Of a stretch of DNA of 64,000 nt, positions 53,583 to 63,097 are shown one piece after another. The position numbers and the translations under genes were made by a program. The stretch's first letter is position 1. Each line of letters starts with the position of its first letter. Source of the stretch: Roseibium album (GTDB taxonomy: Bacteria; Pseudomonadota; Alphaproteobacteria; Rhizobiales; Stappiaceae); assembly GCF_001404515.1 (NCBI RefSeq), contig NZ_CXWE01000001.1, forward strand, positions 620,001 through 684,000, given 5' to 3'. The notes under the pieces were generated by a model. It had not been told where the DNA came from, ran no database searches, and saw only the letters and a program-made list of their open reading frames with translations.

Positions 53583-54878
53583 ATGACTGAGACAAAATCG
53601 AAACTGACACCCAAAGCCATTGTGGCCGCGTCCAGCGGCAACGTTCTGGAATGGTACGATTTTACGGTATACGGTTTTCTGGCTCCGACGCTGGCAACGC
53701 TCTTTTTCCCGTCGGAGGACAAGTTGGCCTCGCTCCTGTCCGCCTTTGCGGTTCTCGCGGTCGGGTATGCCGCACGGCCGATCGGAAGTGTTATCTTCGG
53801 ACATATAGGTGACCGCATCGGGCGCAAGACGGCACTTATGATCTCCGTTCTGCTGATGGGAGGCGGGTCCTTTGCCATCGCCGCACTTCCGACCTATGAG
53901 GAAATCGGTATTGCTGCCGCCTTGCTTCTGGTTGCCATCCGCGTCGTGCAGGGAATATCCGTTGCCGGTGAGTACACGGCTTCCGGCGTGTTGCTTGTCG
54001 AGCAGGCGCGTGAGGGGCGCAGGGCCATGACCGGTGCATGGGTCGCCTTTGCCATGATGTGGGGTTGTGTTCTCGGGTCTGCCGTTCCGGCGGGTTTCAG
54101 CACGGTCCTGAGCACCGAACAAATGGCTGAGTGGGGATGGAGACTCCCATTCGCGATCGGTGGTCTTGTCGCGATATTCAGTGCGATCCTGCGCTTGAGC
54201 CTGACTGAAACCGTCAGGGCTGAAAACCCGGACGACAGGACGTCTCCCGTTCTGCAAAGCCTGCGCAATCACAAGGGGCTGATCGGACAGATGGTTTTGC
54301 TGCTGATACCAACGGCCGTGATCTATTTTGTCATCTACGTCTACGCGGTGTCTTACCTGGGGTCGGAAACCGGGTTTTCCTCTTCGAAAGCTCTCGACAT
54401 CACGACAATCAATCTCATCGTCATGGCACTGTTCGTGCCGGTTTGCGGCATGGCAGCCGACAGGTTCGGATTTCGTCCGGTCTTTTTGGCCGGCGCGATC
54501 GTTACGCTTCTTGCGGCCGCACCCTGTTGGTGGCTGATGCACCGACCGGACACCATTTCGGTTTTTGCAGGCCAGCTCGGGTTGACGCTCAGCAGTACGG
54601 CCGGCTGGGCCCTTTCGGTCAGTGCGCTTACGATGATGGCGCCGCAACACCTTCGCTGCAGCGTTGTGGCGCTCGGTTACAATATTTGTATGGCTGTATT
54701 CGGCGGAACGACACCAATCGTTGCGACGTATCTTGTGAACAGGACCGGTGACGATTTTGCGCCGGTCTACTACATCATCATCGCGACGCTCGTTTCGATC
54801 CCGGTGATCTGGCGCCTGCCGAAACTGATCAGCAGCGTGGAGGTATACAACGGCGACGAAACGTCAAGCAGGGCGTAA
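53583..54878 (+). CDS. MFS transporter, metabolite:H+ symporter (MHS) type
   Basis: 431 residues with twelve predicted membrane helices. The N-terminus has SSGNVLEWYDFTVYGFLAP, the MHS signature. The loop 2-3 motif is GHIGDRIGRKTAL and RVVQGISVAGEYTASGVL marks helix four. Relatives import organic acids, proline or betaine with protons (KgtP, ProP). The substrate is open. GACGAGGTG precedes the ATG. Confidence 0.93.
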   Translation: MTETKSKLTPKAIVAASSGNVLEWYDFTVYGFLAPTLATLFFPSEDKLASLLSAFAVLAVGYAARPIGSVIFGHIGDRIGRKTALMISVLLMGGGSFAIAALPTYEEIGIAAALLLVAIRVVQGISVAGEYTASGVLLVEQAREGRRAMTGAWVAFAMMWGCVLGSAVPAGFSTVLSTEQMAEWGWRLPFAIGGLVAIFSAILRLSLTETVRAENPDDRTSPVLQSLRNHKGLIGQMVLLLIPTAVIYFVIYVYAVSYLGSETGFSSSKALDITTINLIVMALFVPVCGMAADRFGFRPVFLAGAIVTLLAAAPCWWLMHRPDTISVFAGQLGLTLSSTAGWALSVSALTMMAPQHLRCSVVALGYNICMAVFGGTTPIVATYLVNRTGDDFAPVYYIIIATLVSIPVIWRLPKLISSVEVYNGDETSSRA

Positions 54879-54995
54879 CGGCCGGAGCGGGCGCCGCAGG
54901 TTGCCGTCTGCACATCGGGTCTGCTTGATCTGAGCAAGTCGCCGTTGAGAGACATTCAACAGGACGACGCCCCAAAGAGCTGTCAAACGCCAGAA

Positions 54996-55023
54996 CACGA
55001 ACCGGCCAGTCAGCCGGTTCGTG
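54996..55023 (-). terminator. Hairpin after minE
   Basis: CACGAACCGGC and GCCGGTTCGTG form a perfect 11-bp stem with a 6-base loop, 15 bases past the minE stop. Few T residues follow on the minus strand. Confidence 0.6.
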
Positions 55024-55037
55024 CCTGAAACAGTGTG

Positions 55038-55298
55038 TTAGGAAGCCTTCGCTGCCGGCAGCTCGATATCAATGCCGAGTGTCGTGACGTCGCCTGAACG
55101 GTCCATTTCAAGGCGTACGGAGTCCGGGTCTATGTCGACCCGTTTGGCAACAACGGCCAGGATATCTTCCCGCAGGCTCGAGATCAGAACGGCATCGGAT
55201 CCGTCATCGGCCCGTTCGTGTGCCAGAAGGATTTGCAGCCGGTTTTTGGCAACAGAGGCGCTTTCGCCTCTTTTGCCAAAGAGGCTCAGGATGTTCAT
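55038..55298 (-). CDS. minE: Cell division topological specificity factor MinE
   Basis: 86 residues. It begins MNILSLFGKRGESASVAKNR with the membrane-targeting and MinD-contact helix, then LQILLAHERADDGSD, and the dimerisation domain with DSVRLEMDRSGDVTTLGIDI. MinE drives MinD off the membrane and confines the division inhibitor to the poles. It overlaps minD by four bases (ATGA) as last gene of minCDE. Confidence 0.97.
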   Translation of the reverse strand: MNILSLFGKRGESASVAKNRLQILLAHERADDGSDAVLISSLREDILAVVAKRVDIDPDSVRLEMDRSGDVTTLGIDIELPAAKAS

Positions 55299-56116
55299 GC
55301 GGCCCTCCCTTTGAAGAGCTTGCCGAACAGGCTCTTCTTCTCTTCCGGGATTGTGACCGGGATGTTTTCCCCGAGCAGACGGCGCGTCGCTTCCATGTAC
55401 GCTTTTGCAGCCGGAGAATTTTCATCCGACAACGTGACGGGGAGGCCGACATTGGACGCCTTCAGAACATCCTTGCTCTCCGGTACGACGCCGATCAGCG
55501 GAACCGAAAGAATGTCGACCACATCGTCAGTTGCCAGCATGTCGCCAGTCTTTGCGCGGTCCGTGTCATAGCGCGTGATCATCAGATGCTTGGGCATCCG
55601 GCCACCGTCTTCCGCAACCTTGGTCTTGGCATCGAGCAAACCGATGATCCGGTCACAGTCCCGAACGGAAGACACTTCCGGATTGGAAACGATGATGGCC
55701 TCGTCGGCGTGGCGCATGGCAAGTGTCGCTCCGCGTTCGATGCCGGCCGGGCTGTCGCAGATCACCCAGTCGAAATACATGCGCAACTCGTTGATGACAC
55801 TGGCGACACCCTCCTCGGTGAGGGCATCCTTGTCACGGGTCTGGGACGCCGGCAGCAGGAACAGATTGTTGAGCTTCTTGTCGCGCACCAGGGCCTGCTT
55901 GATAGACGCTTCGCCGCGTACAACGTTGACGAGGTCGAACACCACCCGGCGCTCCGCGCCCATGATCAGATCGAGATTGCGCAGCCCGACATCGAAATCG
56001 ATCGCACAGACCTGGTAGCCTTCTTTGGCAAGCGCCGAAGCAATCGCGGCGGTTGTGGTCGTCTTGCCAACCCCGCCTTTGCCCGACGTGACCACAACGA
56101 CAGTGGCGTTGCTCAT
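55295..56116 (-). CDS. minD: Septum site-determining ATPase MinD
   Basis: 273 residues from ATG 56116; the frame is open 39 bases further but MSNATVVVVTSGKGGVGKTT is the normal MinD start. The deviant Walker A is KGGVGKTT (13-20). DFDVGLRNLDLIMGAERRVV, DWVICDSPAGIERGA and the C-terminal amphipathic membrane helix region (EKKSLFGKLFKG) are present. MinD recruits MinC to the membrane. Middle gene of minCDE. Confidence 0.97.
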   Translation of the reverse strand: MSNATVVVVTSGKGGVGKTTTTAAIASALAKEGYQVCAIDFDVGLRNLDLIMGAERRVVFDLVNVVRGEASIKQALVRDKKLNNLFLLPASQTRDKDALTEEGVASVINELRMYFDWVICDSPAGIERGATLAMRHADEAIIVSNPEVSSVRDCDRIIGLLDAKTKVAEDGGRMPKHLMITRYDTDRAKTGDMLATDDVVDILSVPLIGVVPESKDVLKASNVGLPVTLSDENSPAAKAYMEATRRLLGENIPVTIPEEKKSLFGKLFKGRAA

Positions 56117-56169
56117 GGTGTCCGTCCCGTTTTTGACTTCAGTCCCGTCTCTCATTGGCAGGGTCCTGT

Positions 56170-57027
56170 TCAGTTCAGTTCTTCAAAGACCAGCGTTTCG
56201 TTCTCGAAGCGGATCTGTGCCGGTGAATTGCGTAAGGCGGCGTCGAAGTCGTCCGCGACCTTGTAAAGTCCGTTGATGGAGACCAGTTCGGCATCCAGCT
56301 TCGTGCAGAAAATCCTGGCATTGTCCTTGCCGGCAACGCCAGCAAGGGCCCGGCCACGCAGTGCCCCGTAGATATGGATGGACCCGCCCGCAATGATCTC
56401 TGCACCAGAGCTGACGGACCCGATCACCGTGACGTCTCCATCCGGATGGAGGATGCTCTGGCCTGAGCGAACGGGTTCGGGAATCACGATCGATGCACCT
56501 TCTTCCATTGGGGCAGGATCCGATGTCTCCGTGTCCGGTTTGGCAGAAGTATGGCCGTTGACTGATTGTCCGTTTACATCCCCGTCTTTCGAATTGACCA
56601 CGGATGTTTCACTTGGGGCTGCGGCTGATGCATCAGCTGACTGGACCTCTTTGTTGTCTTCGTCACTGACATTGCCTGGCTCGGGCACCGCCACATCTGA
56701 AGCAAGCCGTCCGCCGCCAAAGCTCGGCGGCATGCCTTTCTTGAGGCGCGTCCCGGACACGCCGTCTATTCCCATGACGCGGATCGAGCGCTCGTTCAAA
56801 CCGTCGAGGAGCTGTTCCAGATCCTCGATCGGGATGTTGGTGCCTCGAACATCAAGGATGATCGGCCGGTCGATGAAAAAACCCGGCGAGCGCGATATGA
56901 TCCGGTCAACTTCCTTGAACCACGCATCGAAGGGTTGCTCAGGTGAAAGCACGATCGCAATAAAGGATTTTCCCTTGAACTTCATGAACGGGGTCCGGCG
57001 GCATGTCAGGTCGGTTGATTTGGTCAA
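56170..57027 (-). CDS. minC: Septum site-determining protein MinC
   Basis: 285 residues if started at TTG 57027, or 271 from ATG 56985; neither has a strong ribosome site and the choice is open. The N-terminal domain has [20 protein letters not shown] and [10 protein letters not shown] long, poorly conserved acidic linker (about 100-185) follows. The C-terminal beta-helix reads [20 protein letters not shown], then [18 protein letters not shown], the MinC core that meets FtsZ and MinD. First gene of minCDE. Confidence 0.93.
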   Translation of the reverse strand: MTKSTDLTCRRTPFMKFKGKSFIAIVLSPEQPFDAWFKEVDRIISRSPGFFIDRPIILDVRGTNIPIEDLEQLLDGLNERSIRVMGIDGVSGTRLKKGMPPSFGGGRLASDVAVPEPGNVSDEDNKEVQSADASAAAPSETSVVNSKDGDVNGQSVNGHTSAKPDTETSDPAPMEEGASIVIPEPVRSGQSILHPDGDVTVIGSVSSGAEIIAGGSIHIYGALRGRALAGVAGKDNARIFCTKLDAELVSINGLYKVADDFDAALRNSPAQIRFENETLVFEELN

Positions 57028-57327
57028 ATAAACCTACCATTAACCGAACCTGACATTCCGGCAGCGGTCCGTTTTCCACCGATATCGATTTTGTCGAGCA
57101 ATTTCAGATAATTGACGGTTCAACCTATACGTAGGATCAATAGACGTCCGCTATGCTCGCGAGAACTACCGAGAGCGGCTGCGAGAATCATCGTTATGTT
57201 CCGGCGCTCAAATCCTTTGCCGATGAATGATTTAACTAAAATCTTGTAAAATGCTGGAATTTCGCCATATTGCAGCGCACTATATGGAGGTGGATGTGTA
57301 CGGACGTTCAACGTCTGGGGTGAAAAG
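57028..57327. other. Divergent promoter region between minC and a small gene
   Basis: 300 AT-rich bases. It should hold the minCDE promoter and that of the gene at 57328. No defined operator was recognised. Confidence 0.45.
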
Positions 57328-57660
57328 ATGAGTAATTTCAGTGATATGGTCAAGTACATCGGTCTGTCGATAGACGAGGCCGCTGCTGCTCTTGACGTAT
57401 CAAAAGATGAAATTGTTCGCTGGTGCGACACAAGCGAAGCACCCCCCTTGCATATCTGGCAGTGCCTTGTCCGGATGCTGGACGAGATCCGCATCTCCGC
57501 GGAAGAGGCCGCCAAGTCAGCGGATCTGGATCAACTGGAAGCATCGGATCTAAACCGCGTCAACCTGACAGTTCCCGGACAGGCCGCTGCAGAATTCGAT
57601 GGACCCAAACGCGCGGCAACCGCGATGGCTGTGGCAACTCTGGCACGGGTATTTGTCTGA
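57328..57660 (+). CDS. Small protein with a helix-turn-helix-like segment, function unknown
   Basis: 110 residues, ATG 57328 preceded by GGGGTGAAAAG. Residues 12-35 (LSIDEAAAALDVSKDEIVRW) look like an excisionase- or MerR-like helix-turn-helix: a helix, a turn, then a recognition helix with a Trp. An acidic, Ala-rich middle and a hydrophobic C-terminus (TAMAVATLARVFV) follow. I do not recognise a family. It is divergent from minCDE, so a link to division control is possible but unproven. Confidence 0.6.
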   Translation: MSNFSDMVKYIGLSIDEAAAALDVSKDEIVRWCDTSEAPPLHIWQCLVRMLDEIRISAEEAAKSADLDQLEASDLNRVNLTVPGQAAAEFDGPKRAATAMAVATLARVFV

Positions 57661-57889
57661 CATTGACCGAGTTGACCGGAATTGATGGTTACTTGCTGTA
57701 GATTTCGCAGCTTGGAGCAACCAGCGGGTCTTTGGCGATTGCACGCTTTCTGGTAACTAGGGTCTGGAGCGGCGTCATTGACGGCCTCCGGCATGCGAAC
57801 CGGAAAACTTCTCGACGCGCTTCGTTCCTCATGTCTTCGGGCTTGCGTCACAAGCGGGCCGATCTACCCAGCCGAAGAGGGCTTCAGCC

Positions 57890-58810
57890 ATGTCAGCATT
57901 GCTCAGGGGACTCCTCGCGGCACTTGGGGCGTTCGCTCTTTTCTCAACCCACGACGCCGTTATCAAGTCGCTTGGCGGAACCTACCAGGTGTTCCAGATC
58001 ATCTTTTTCTCGATGCTGTTTGCCTTTGTGCCGATGTCCATCATCATGTTGGCTGACAAGGCCATCGACAATTTCCGTCCACATTTTCCTGTCCTTGTTC
58101 TTTGCCGTGCCGGGCTGAGCATCGTTGCGATGTCTTGCGGGTTCTACGCATTTACCGTCCTGCCTCTTGCCGAAGTTTATTCGCTGCTTTTCGCCACGCC
58201 GCTTCTGGTGACGGTACTGTCCGTTCCGCTCCTCGGAGAGACGGTCAGGATGCAACGCTGGGGTGCAGTGCTGGTCGGGCTGATCGGGGTCATGATTGTC
58301 CTGAGGCCGGGCGTTACCGAACTCACATGGGGGCACATTTCCGGGCTGACGGCCGCCGGTGCAAGTGCCATGTCATCCATCCTGGCCCGCAAGCTCGGTG
58401 GCAAGGAACGTCCCGCCGTCCTGATCCTGTTTCCGATGCTCCTGTCGATGCTGGTCATGTCGATGACATTGCCGATTGTTTATGTGCCCGTATCGCTTCC
58501 CGATCTCGGGTTGATGGCGGTTGTCGGCTTCCTGTCCGTGCTTGCGCAGCTTTGTATTCTCGGCGCCTACCGGGCCGCGCCGGCTGCGTTTGTCGCTCCC
58601 TTGCAATACAGCCAGATCCTGTGGGCAACATTGTTCGGAGCGCTCTTCTTTGCCGAAACGCCGGACCTTTACGTTGCCCTTGGCTCTTCGGTGATCATCC
58701 TGTCGGGTATCTTCGTGGTCTGGCGCGAAAGCAGGGAAAATGTCTCGGATCAGACACCGGTCCTTCGAACCGCGAACCCGCGGGTCGACACGGGGCCGCA
58801 GCCGAAATGA
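57890..58810 (+). CDS. EamA/DMT-family transporter
   Basis: 306 residues with ten predicted membrane helices, starting MSALLRGLLAALGAFALF. Landmarks are HDAVIKSLGGTYQVFQIIFF, PLAEVYSLLFATPLLVTVLS (repeat 1 end), WGAVLVGLIGVMIVLRPG and the repeat 2 block QYSQILWATLFGALFFAETP. The family exports metabolites such as amino acids; the substrate is unknown. It is the third EamA-type protein in the window. Confidence 0.92.
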   Translation: MSALLRGLLAALGAFALFSTHDAVIKSLGGTYQVFQIIFFSMLFAFVPMSIIMLADKAIDNFRPHFPVLVLCRAGLSIVAMSCGFYAFTVLPLAEVYSLLFATPLLVTVLSVPLLGETVRMQRWGAVLVGLIGVMIVLRPGVTELTWGHISGLTAAGASAMSSILARKLGGKERPAVLILFPMLLSMLVMSMTLPIVYVPVSLPDLGLMAVVGFLSVLAQLCILGAYRAAPAAFVAPLQYSQILWATLFGALFFAETPDLYVALGSSVIILSGIFVVWRESRENVSDQTPVLRTANPRVDTGPQPK

Positions 58811-58822
58811 ATCCGTGTTTGC

Positions 58823-59968
58823 TCAGTCCAGCCGCTTCTTGAAACGAAGGGCGGCGACCGTCATGCCGAGAACAAAGAAACCGCACATCCAGAGGACATC
58901 GCGATGCAGGTCGACAAGGCCGGCATCGCGCAGAACGAACCCGCGCACCATGCGCATGAAATGGGTGGCGGGAAAGGCCTCTGCGATGTACTGCGCAATC
59001 AACGGCATGCCTTCATAGGGGAACATGAACCCGGAAAGCAGGATTGACGGCAGCAGCACGAAGACGGTCATCTGGGTGGCCTGGAGCTGGCTCTGCGCGA
59101 TGGTTGACAGCACCAGACCGAGTGACAGGCTCGCACCTATGAACAGCAGTGTTCCGATCAGAAGATCGAGTGTCTTGTCGCCGAAAGGCACGTTGAAGAG
59201 CATGTGACCCAGACCCAGAATGATCACCGTCTGCAGCAGGCCGATAAAGATGTAAGGGATGATCTTCCCGATCATCAGTTCCATTGGCCTTACAGGGGTG
59301 TTGATCAGCATTTCCATGTTGCCACGCTCGCGTTCGCGCACGATTGCCGCAGACGTGAACATGATCATTGTCATGGTGAGAATGATGCCCACCAGGCCCG
59401 GGACGATGTTTATGGCCGTCCGCTGCTCCGGATTGAAGAAGAGGGCAACTTCAAATGTCGGCGTGGATCGGTTCGGTGCCTGTCGGTTAAGCTCTGAAAG
59501 CGGCATCGACCGGAGTGATTTGATAGCCCCCGCTATCATCGTGTCGGAACCGTCGACGATCCATTGTGCCACCGGCCTGCTGGTTTCCTCATCCGTTGAC
59601 GGCGGTGTGCCGCGGCCGACTGAAGGAGACCGCACGATCCGTTGCGACAGGTCTTCGGGCAGGACGAAAGCGGCGCGTACACGAGCGGACTTGATCGCCG
59701 CTTCGGCTTCTTCCGGGGTGCTCAGGCGTTCGGTTACCTTGACCACTCGCGTGGCTTCCACCATCTGGATCAGGATACGGCTGAGCGCTGTCTGGCTCTG
59801 GTCGACCACAGCAACGGGAATGTCGCGGATGTTGGTGTTGATGGCATAGCCGAAAAGGATCAGCTGGATCAGCGGGATCATGATCACCATGCCGAAGGTC
59901 ATCCTGTCACGGCGGAGCTGTGCCAGTTCCTTGAGAAAAATCGCGGAAATGCGGGACAATGACCTCAT
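58823..59968 (-). CDS. ABC-2-type exporter permease
   Basis: 381 residues. An N-terminal membrane helix (MIPLIQLILFGYAINTN) is followed by a large periplasmic domain of about 150 residues and five C-terminal helices, the YhhJ/YbhR-like layout. RERERGNMEMLINTPVRPME is the cytosolic coupling helix region, and FIGASLSLGLVLSTIAQSQL follows. It starts with an ATGA overlap from the ATPase gene. With the ATPase and the membrane-fusion protein upstream it forms an exporter of drugs or hydrophobic compounds. Confidence 0.93.
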   Translation of the reverse strand: MRSLSRISAIFLKELAQLRRDRMTFGMVIMIPLIQLILFGYAINTNIRDIPVAVVDQSQTALSRILIQMVEATRVVKVTERLSTPEEAEAAIKSARVRAAFVLPEDLSQRIVRSPSVGRGTPPSTDEETSRPVAQWIVDGSDTMIAGAIKSLRSMPLSELNRQAPNRSTPTFEVALFFNPEQRTAINIVPGLVGIILTMTMIMFTSAAIVRERERGNMEMLINTPVRPMELMIGKIIPYIFIGLLQTVIILGLGHMLFNVPFGDKTLDLLIGTLLFIGASLSLGLVLSTIAQSQLQATQMTVFVLLPSILLSGFMFPYEGMPLIAQYIAEAFPATHFMRMVRGFVLRDAGLVDLHRDVLWMCGFFVLGMTVAALRFKKRLD

Positions 59969-60903
59969 TGGCGGCCTTCTCCGGTTGCCGTCACGAAAAC
60001 GTCCTCGAGATTGGGTCGAACCTGCTCGATCAGCGTTGCACCGTCGGTTTCCGGTTTCTCCTTGAGGAAGGACCGCGGGTCCCGAATGTCGTCATCGACC
60101 AGCACCCGCAAGCGGGCACCCAACTGGGCGGCCGCCATGACACCGGCCGTTCCCAGAAGGTGACGGCGGATCTCGCGAAGGTTCGGGCCTTCTATTTCAA
60201 CCACGTTGGCGCCCATCGCTGCCATCAGTTCCTTGGGTGCGCCGTCGGCCCGCTTCTGGCCCGCTTCCAGGATTGCTATCTTGTGACAGCGCTCCGCCTC
60301 GTCCATGAAATGCGTTGTCACGATGATCGAGGTACCGTTTTCCACGAGGTCGAACAGCTGCTCCCAGAAATGCCGCCGGGATTCAGGGTCGACCGCAGAG
60401 GTGGGTTCGTCCAGGAACAGCAACTGCGGCTCGTGCAACACGGCGGTTGCCAGGGCAAGACGCTGGCGCTGGCCACCGGACATCTTGCCGGCGAACCGGT
60501 CCTTCAGGTCCGTCAGTTCATACCGGTCCATCACTTCCCGGATGCGGTCCTGGCGCTTTTTTCTCGGCAGGCCGTAAATCGTCGACATGAAATTGAGATT
60601 TTCGAGAACCGTCAGATCGCCGTAGAGCGAGAATGTTTGCGTCATGTAGCCGATCTTGTATTTCAGCGTCTCCGCATCCTTTGGAACGGACAGGCCCAGC
60701 ACCTCGACCGTGCCCTCGGTAGGTGTCAGTAGCCCTGTCAACATGCGCATGGCAGTTGTCTTGCCGGAGCCGTTGGGACCGAGAAAGCCGTAGATCATGC
60801 CGCGCTCAATCGTGAGGTCGAGCCCGTCGACCGCACGGAAGTTCTTGAATTTTTTCACCAGCCCTTCAGCCCTGACGACGATGTCCGACGCAGGCGCAAT
60901 CAC
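59965..60903 (-). CDS. ABC exporter ATP-binding protein
   Basis: 312 residues with a single ATPase domain: Walker A GPNGSGKTT near residue 41, signature MSGGQRQRLALA, Walker B LLFLDEPTSAVD and the H-loop in IVTTHFMDEA. The C-terminal 80 residues are the DrrA-like tail. It overlaps both neighbours by four bases, so all three products are made together. Confidence 0.95.
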   Translation of the reverse strand: MIAPASDIVVRAEGLVKKFKNFRAVDGLDLTIERGMIYGFLGPNGSGKTTAMRMLTGLLTPTEGTVEVLGLSVPKDAETLKYKIGYMTQTFSLYGDLTVLENLNFMSTIYGLPRKKRQDRIREVMDRYELTDLKDRFAGKMSGGQRQRLALATAVLHEPQLLFLDEPTSAVDPESRRHFWEQLFDLVENGTSIIVTTHFMDEAERCHKIAILEAGQKRADGAPKELMAAMGANVVEIEGPNLREIRRHLLGTAGVMAAAQLGARLRVLVDDDIRDPRSFLKEKPETDGATLIEQVRPNLEDVFVTATGEGRQ

Positions 60904-61856
60904 GGAAGCACCACCTGGGCAGGAACGCCGTTCGGCAGATCGGACGCGCTGTCGGGAAGTTGTATCTCTGCGACATACATCAGCCGTGCGCGTTCAGACT
61001 GATTGAGAGCATAGTAGGGCGTGAACGAAGGGTCGGAGCTGATCCAGCGGACATGACCTTCAATGGACGCGTCGAGGCCGTCAACCCTGACCTTGAGCTT
61101 GTCGCCTTCCTTGATCTTGACCCGGTGCGGTTCCGGGACATAGACGCGTGCATAGGGCGCATTGCCTGCAAGCAGAACGGCAACGGGACTGCCTACGGTG
61201 ACGCGTTCTCCAAGGTTCCATGGCAGGTTGTCTAGGACACCGTCACGGGAGGCCGTGATTGTCAGGTCCGATAAGATCGTCATCTGGGTCATGAGACTGG
61301 CCTCGGCGGCGGCAAGTTCCGCGCGGGCGATGTCGATATCCTCCGGCCGGGACCCCGCCACAAGTTCCTTCAGCTCTTCTTCGGCACTTTTCAGGCTGGC
61401 CGCCGCTGCATCCCGACCGGCCCGCGCACTGTCAAGCTGTGCCTGGCTGGTGGTGCCACGTCCCGTCAGGTTGCTGTAGCGCTGGAAAGAGGCCTCTGCA
61501 TCGACCAGTTCAGCGTTCGCTCCGGCGACATTTGCGCGGGCTTTTGCAATATCTTCTTCTCGTGAGCCGTTGAGCAGCTTTCGCAGATTGGCCTTCGACT
61601 TTTGCACTTCGGCCTGCGCCTGGTTGACGACGGCCTGCTGTTCTGTCGGGTTCAACTGAGCGAGAACCGTTCCCGCCTCGACAAACGTTCCCTGCGGAAT
61701 GGGCAGGTCGATCAGCACCTCGTTGGCAGTGGCGGTCAGAGCCACCCGGTCTCGTTCCAGCGACCCGAGCGCCACGTCGCTCTCCTCGCCGAAACACCCT
61801 GCCAGGAAGAGGCAGGCTGCACTCACCCGAGCTGAACGGACAAGAAACAACAACAT
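60900..61856 (-). CDS. HlyD-like membrane fusion protein with a lipobox
   Basis: 318 residues from ATG 61856. The signal ends LFLAGC, a good lipobox with Cys21, so it is probably a lipoprotein. GSLERDRVALTATANEVLID and LPIPQGTFVEAGTVLAQLNP form the first half of the lipoyl domain. A coiled coil of about 100 residues (Ala/Glu/Arg-rich, 60-165) follows, then SRDGVLDNLPWNLGERVTVG and a beta-barrel domain. It bridges the inner-membrane ABC exporter to the periplasm or an outer-membrane channel. First gene of the exporter operon. Confidence 0.92.
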   Translation of the reverse strand: MLLFLVRSARVSAACLFLAGCFGEESDVALGSLERDRVALTATANEVLIDLPIPQGTFVEAGTVLAQLNPTEQQAVVNQAQAEVQKSKANLRKLLNGSREEDIAKARANVAGANAELVDAEASFQRYSNLTGRGTTSQAQLDSARAGRDAAAASLKSAEEELKELVAGSRPEDIDIARAELAAAEASLMTQMTILSDLTITASRDGVLDNLPWNLGERVTVGSPVAVLLAGNAPYARVYVPEPHRVKIKEGDKLKVRVDGLDASIEGHVRWISSDPSFTPYYALNQSERARLMYVAEIQLPDSASDLPNGVPAQVVLP

Positions 61857-61951
61857 GACTTTCTCCACAAGATCAGCAACATGGACCGGACACAATTCTA
61901 AGCAGCTTCACACTAGTCCGATCACGCCAGGCAAACCACTGGCCAAAACGT

Positions 61952-61974
61952 AAAAAGCCGGGCACAGCCCGGCT
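61952..61974 (-). terminator. Rho-independent terminator of the parA-like gene
   Basis: On the minus strand AGCCGGGC and GCCCGGCT form an 8-bp stem around TGT, followed by TTTTA, 24 bases after the ParA stop. Confidence 0.8.
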
Positions 61975-61997
61975 TCTCGTATCAGTGCGATCACAAG

Positions 61998-62702
61998 TCA
62001 GCTGGCGCGCTTGAAGATGTTGTACCAGCGTTTCTTCGGCACCGTGATTGCCCGCTCAAGGATCTCCGCTGCATAGAGCGCAGCATTTTCCCGGGCCTTG
62101 GCAACACCGGACACCACCGATGCGTCGAGGTTTGCAAGCCCGCCACCGAACTCGAACAAATCGCGGAAAGCCGCCCGTTCGACAATCGGTGTCATCAACA
62201 CGTCGATATTCTGGGTGGACAGGAACTCCTGAACCGATTTCATGGCGCGTGTTGTAACGGCTGCGTTTGTGCGCGTCAGAACGACACAATGCTTGATGTC
62301 CTGCCGGACGATCTTTTCAAGTTTCTTGATCAATGTCAGGATCTTGGCGCCGCCACGCGCGTCCATCGAAGAACCCTGGATCGGGACGACCACCAGATCG
62401 GAGACCGACAGCGCGTTGGCAACGATCAGATTTTCGGTGCCTTCCAGGTCGACAATCACATAGTCGGAATATTCGGTGGCGTGCGTGATCTGCTCTGTGA
62501 TGGAGGCCGGAGACATTTCGCTGACGACCGAGATGCCCGGACAGGTCCTTGGTAGTTCAAACCACTTCGAGATCCACTTTTGCGGATCGGCATCGAATAT
62601 GGTCACGCGTTTTCCTCGTGCCGCGACTTCTGTCGCCAGCAGCAGGGCGGCTGTGGTTTTGCCCGCGCCGCCTTTTGCATTTGCGAAGGAAATGACTGGC
62701 AT
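61998..62702 (-). CDS. ParA-family ATPase
   Basis: 234 residues from ATG 62702. The frame extends 63 bases upstream without a better start. The deviant Walker A is KGGAGKTT (10-17), with FDADPQKWISKWFELP, DYVIVDLEGTENLIVANAL and VVVPIQGSSMDARGGAKIL as the other ParA/MinD blocks. No ParB gene is near, so it is an orphan that may position a cell-surface, chemotaxis or partition complex rather than a plasmid. A terminator follows. Confidence 0.9.
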   Translation of the reverse strand: MPVISFANAKGGAGKTTAALLLATEVAARGKRVTIFDADPQKWISKWFELPRTCPGISVVSEMSPASITEQITHATEYSDYVIVDLEGTENLIVANALSVSDLVVVPIQGSSMDARGGAKILTLIKKLEKIVRQDIKHCVVLTRTNAAVTTRAMKSVQEFLSTQNIDVLMTPIVERAAFRDLFEFGGGLANLDASVVSGVAKARENAALYAAEILERAITVPKKRWYNIFKRAS

Positions 62703-63097
62703 CTGGGTTCTCCTGAACTTGCCGTGCATTGTCTTGCGGTTCGGTCTCTTTCGGACCTGTCTCATTGAAAATCTTGGGATTTTATGGTTACCAATTCCTT
62801 AAGTTCGCAATTTGCGAGGAAGTTATTCAAAGAGCCTTCCAGGGTGTGGATAAAGTTGCGAATTTCCTCCGTATTAATCGCAGTGTGGGTAGTCGATTTC
62901 GGAAAATTCCCGCGTTTTCACAAATTGAAAAAGCCAAAGCCCGGTTGGAAACAGCTACCTGCCGGGTGCGACTTTGGCGCCGGCCCGTGTAACGATGGCC
63001 GCCGGTTTTTGCCCGGGACGCAATTGCACTGCGCAGGCGTGGCGCGTAGGTTATCGACTGATTTGCTTGAACGCGTTGCCTGAACGAAGAGCCATTT
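62703..63097. other. Divergent intergenic region
   Basis: 395 bases between parA and the exported hydrolase gene. Moderately AT-rich near the parA side. No gene or clear operator was recognised. Confidence 0.45.

Noticed and set aside
53400-54650. 416-codon minus-strand frame opposite the MHS transporter
   Set aside because: It is rich in Arg, Gln and Gly without a fold, and the plus-strand MFS motifs are unmistakable.
58823-61856. ABC exporter operon as the type I secretion system of the LamG-RTX protein
   Set aside because: The permease is ABC-2 type with a separate ATPase, not the fused HlyB type, and it lies over 33 kb away.
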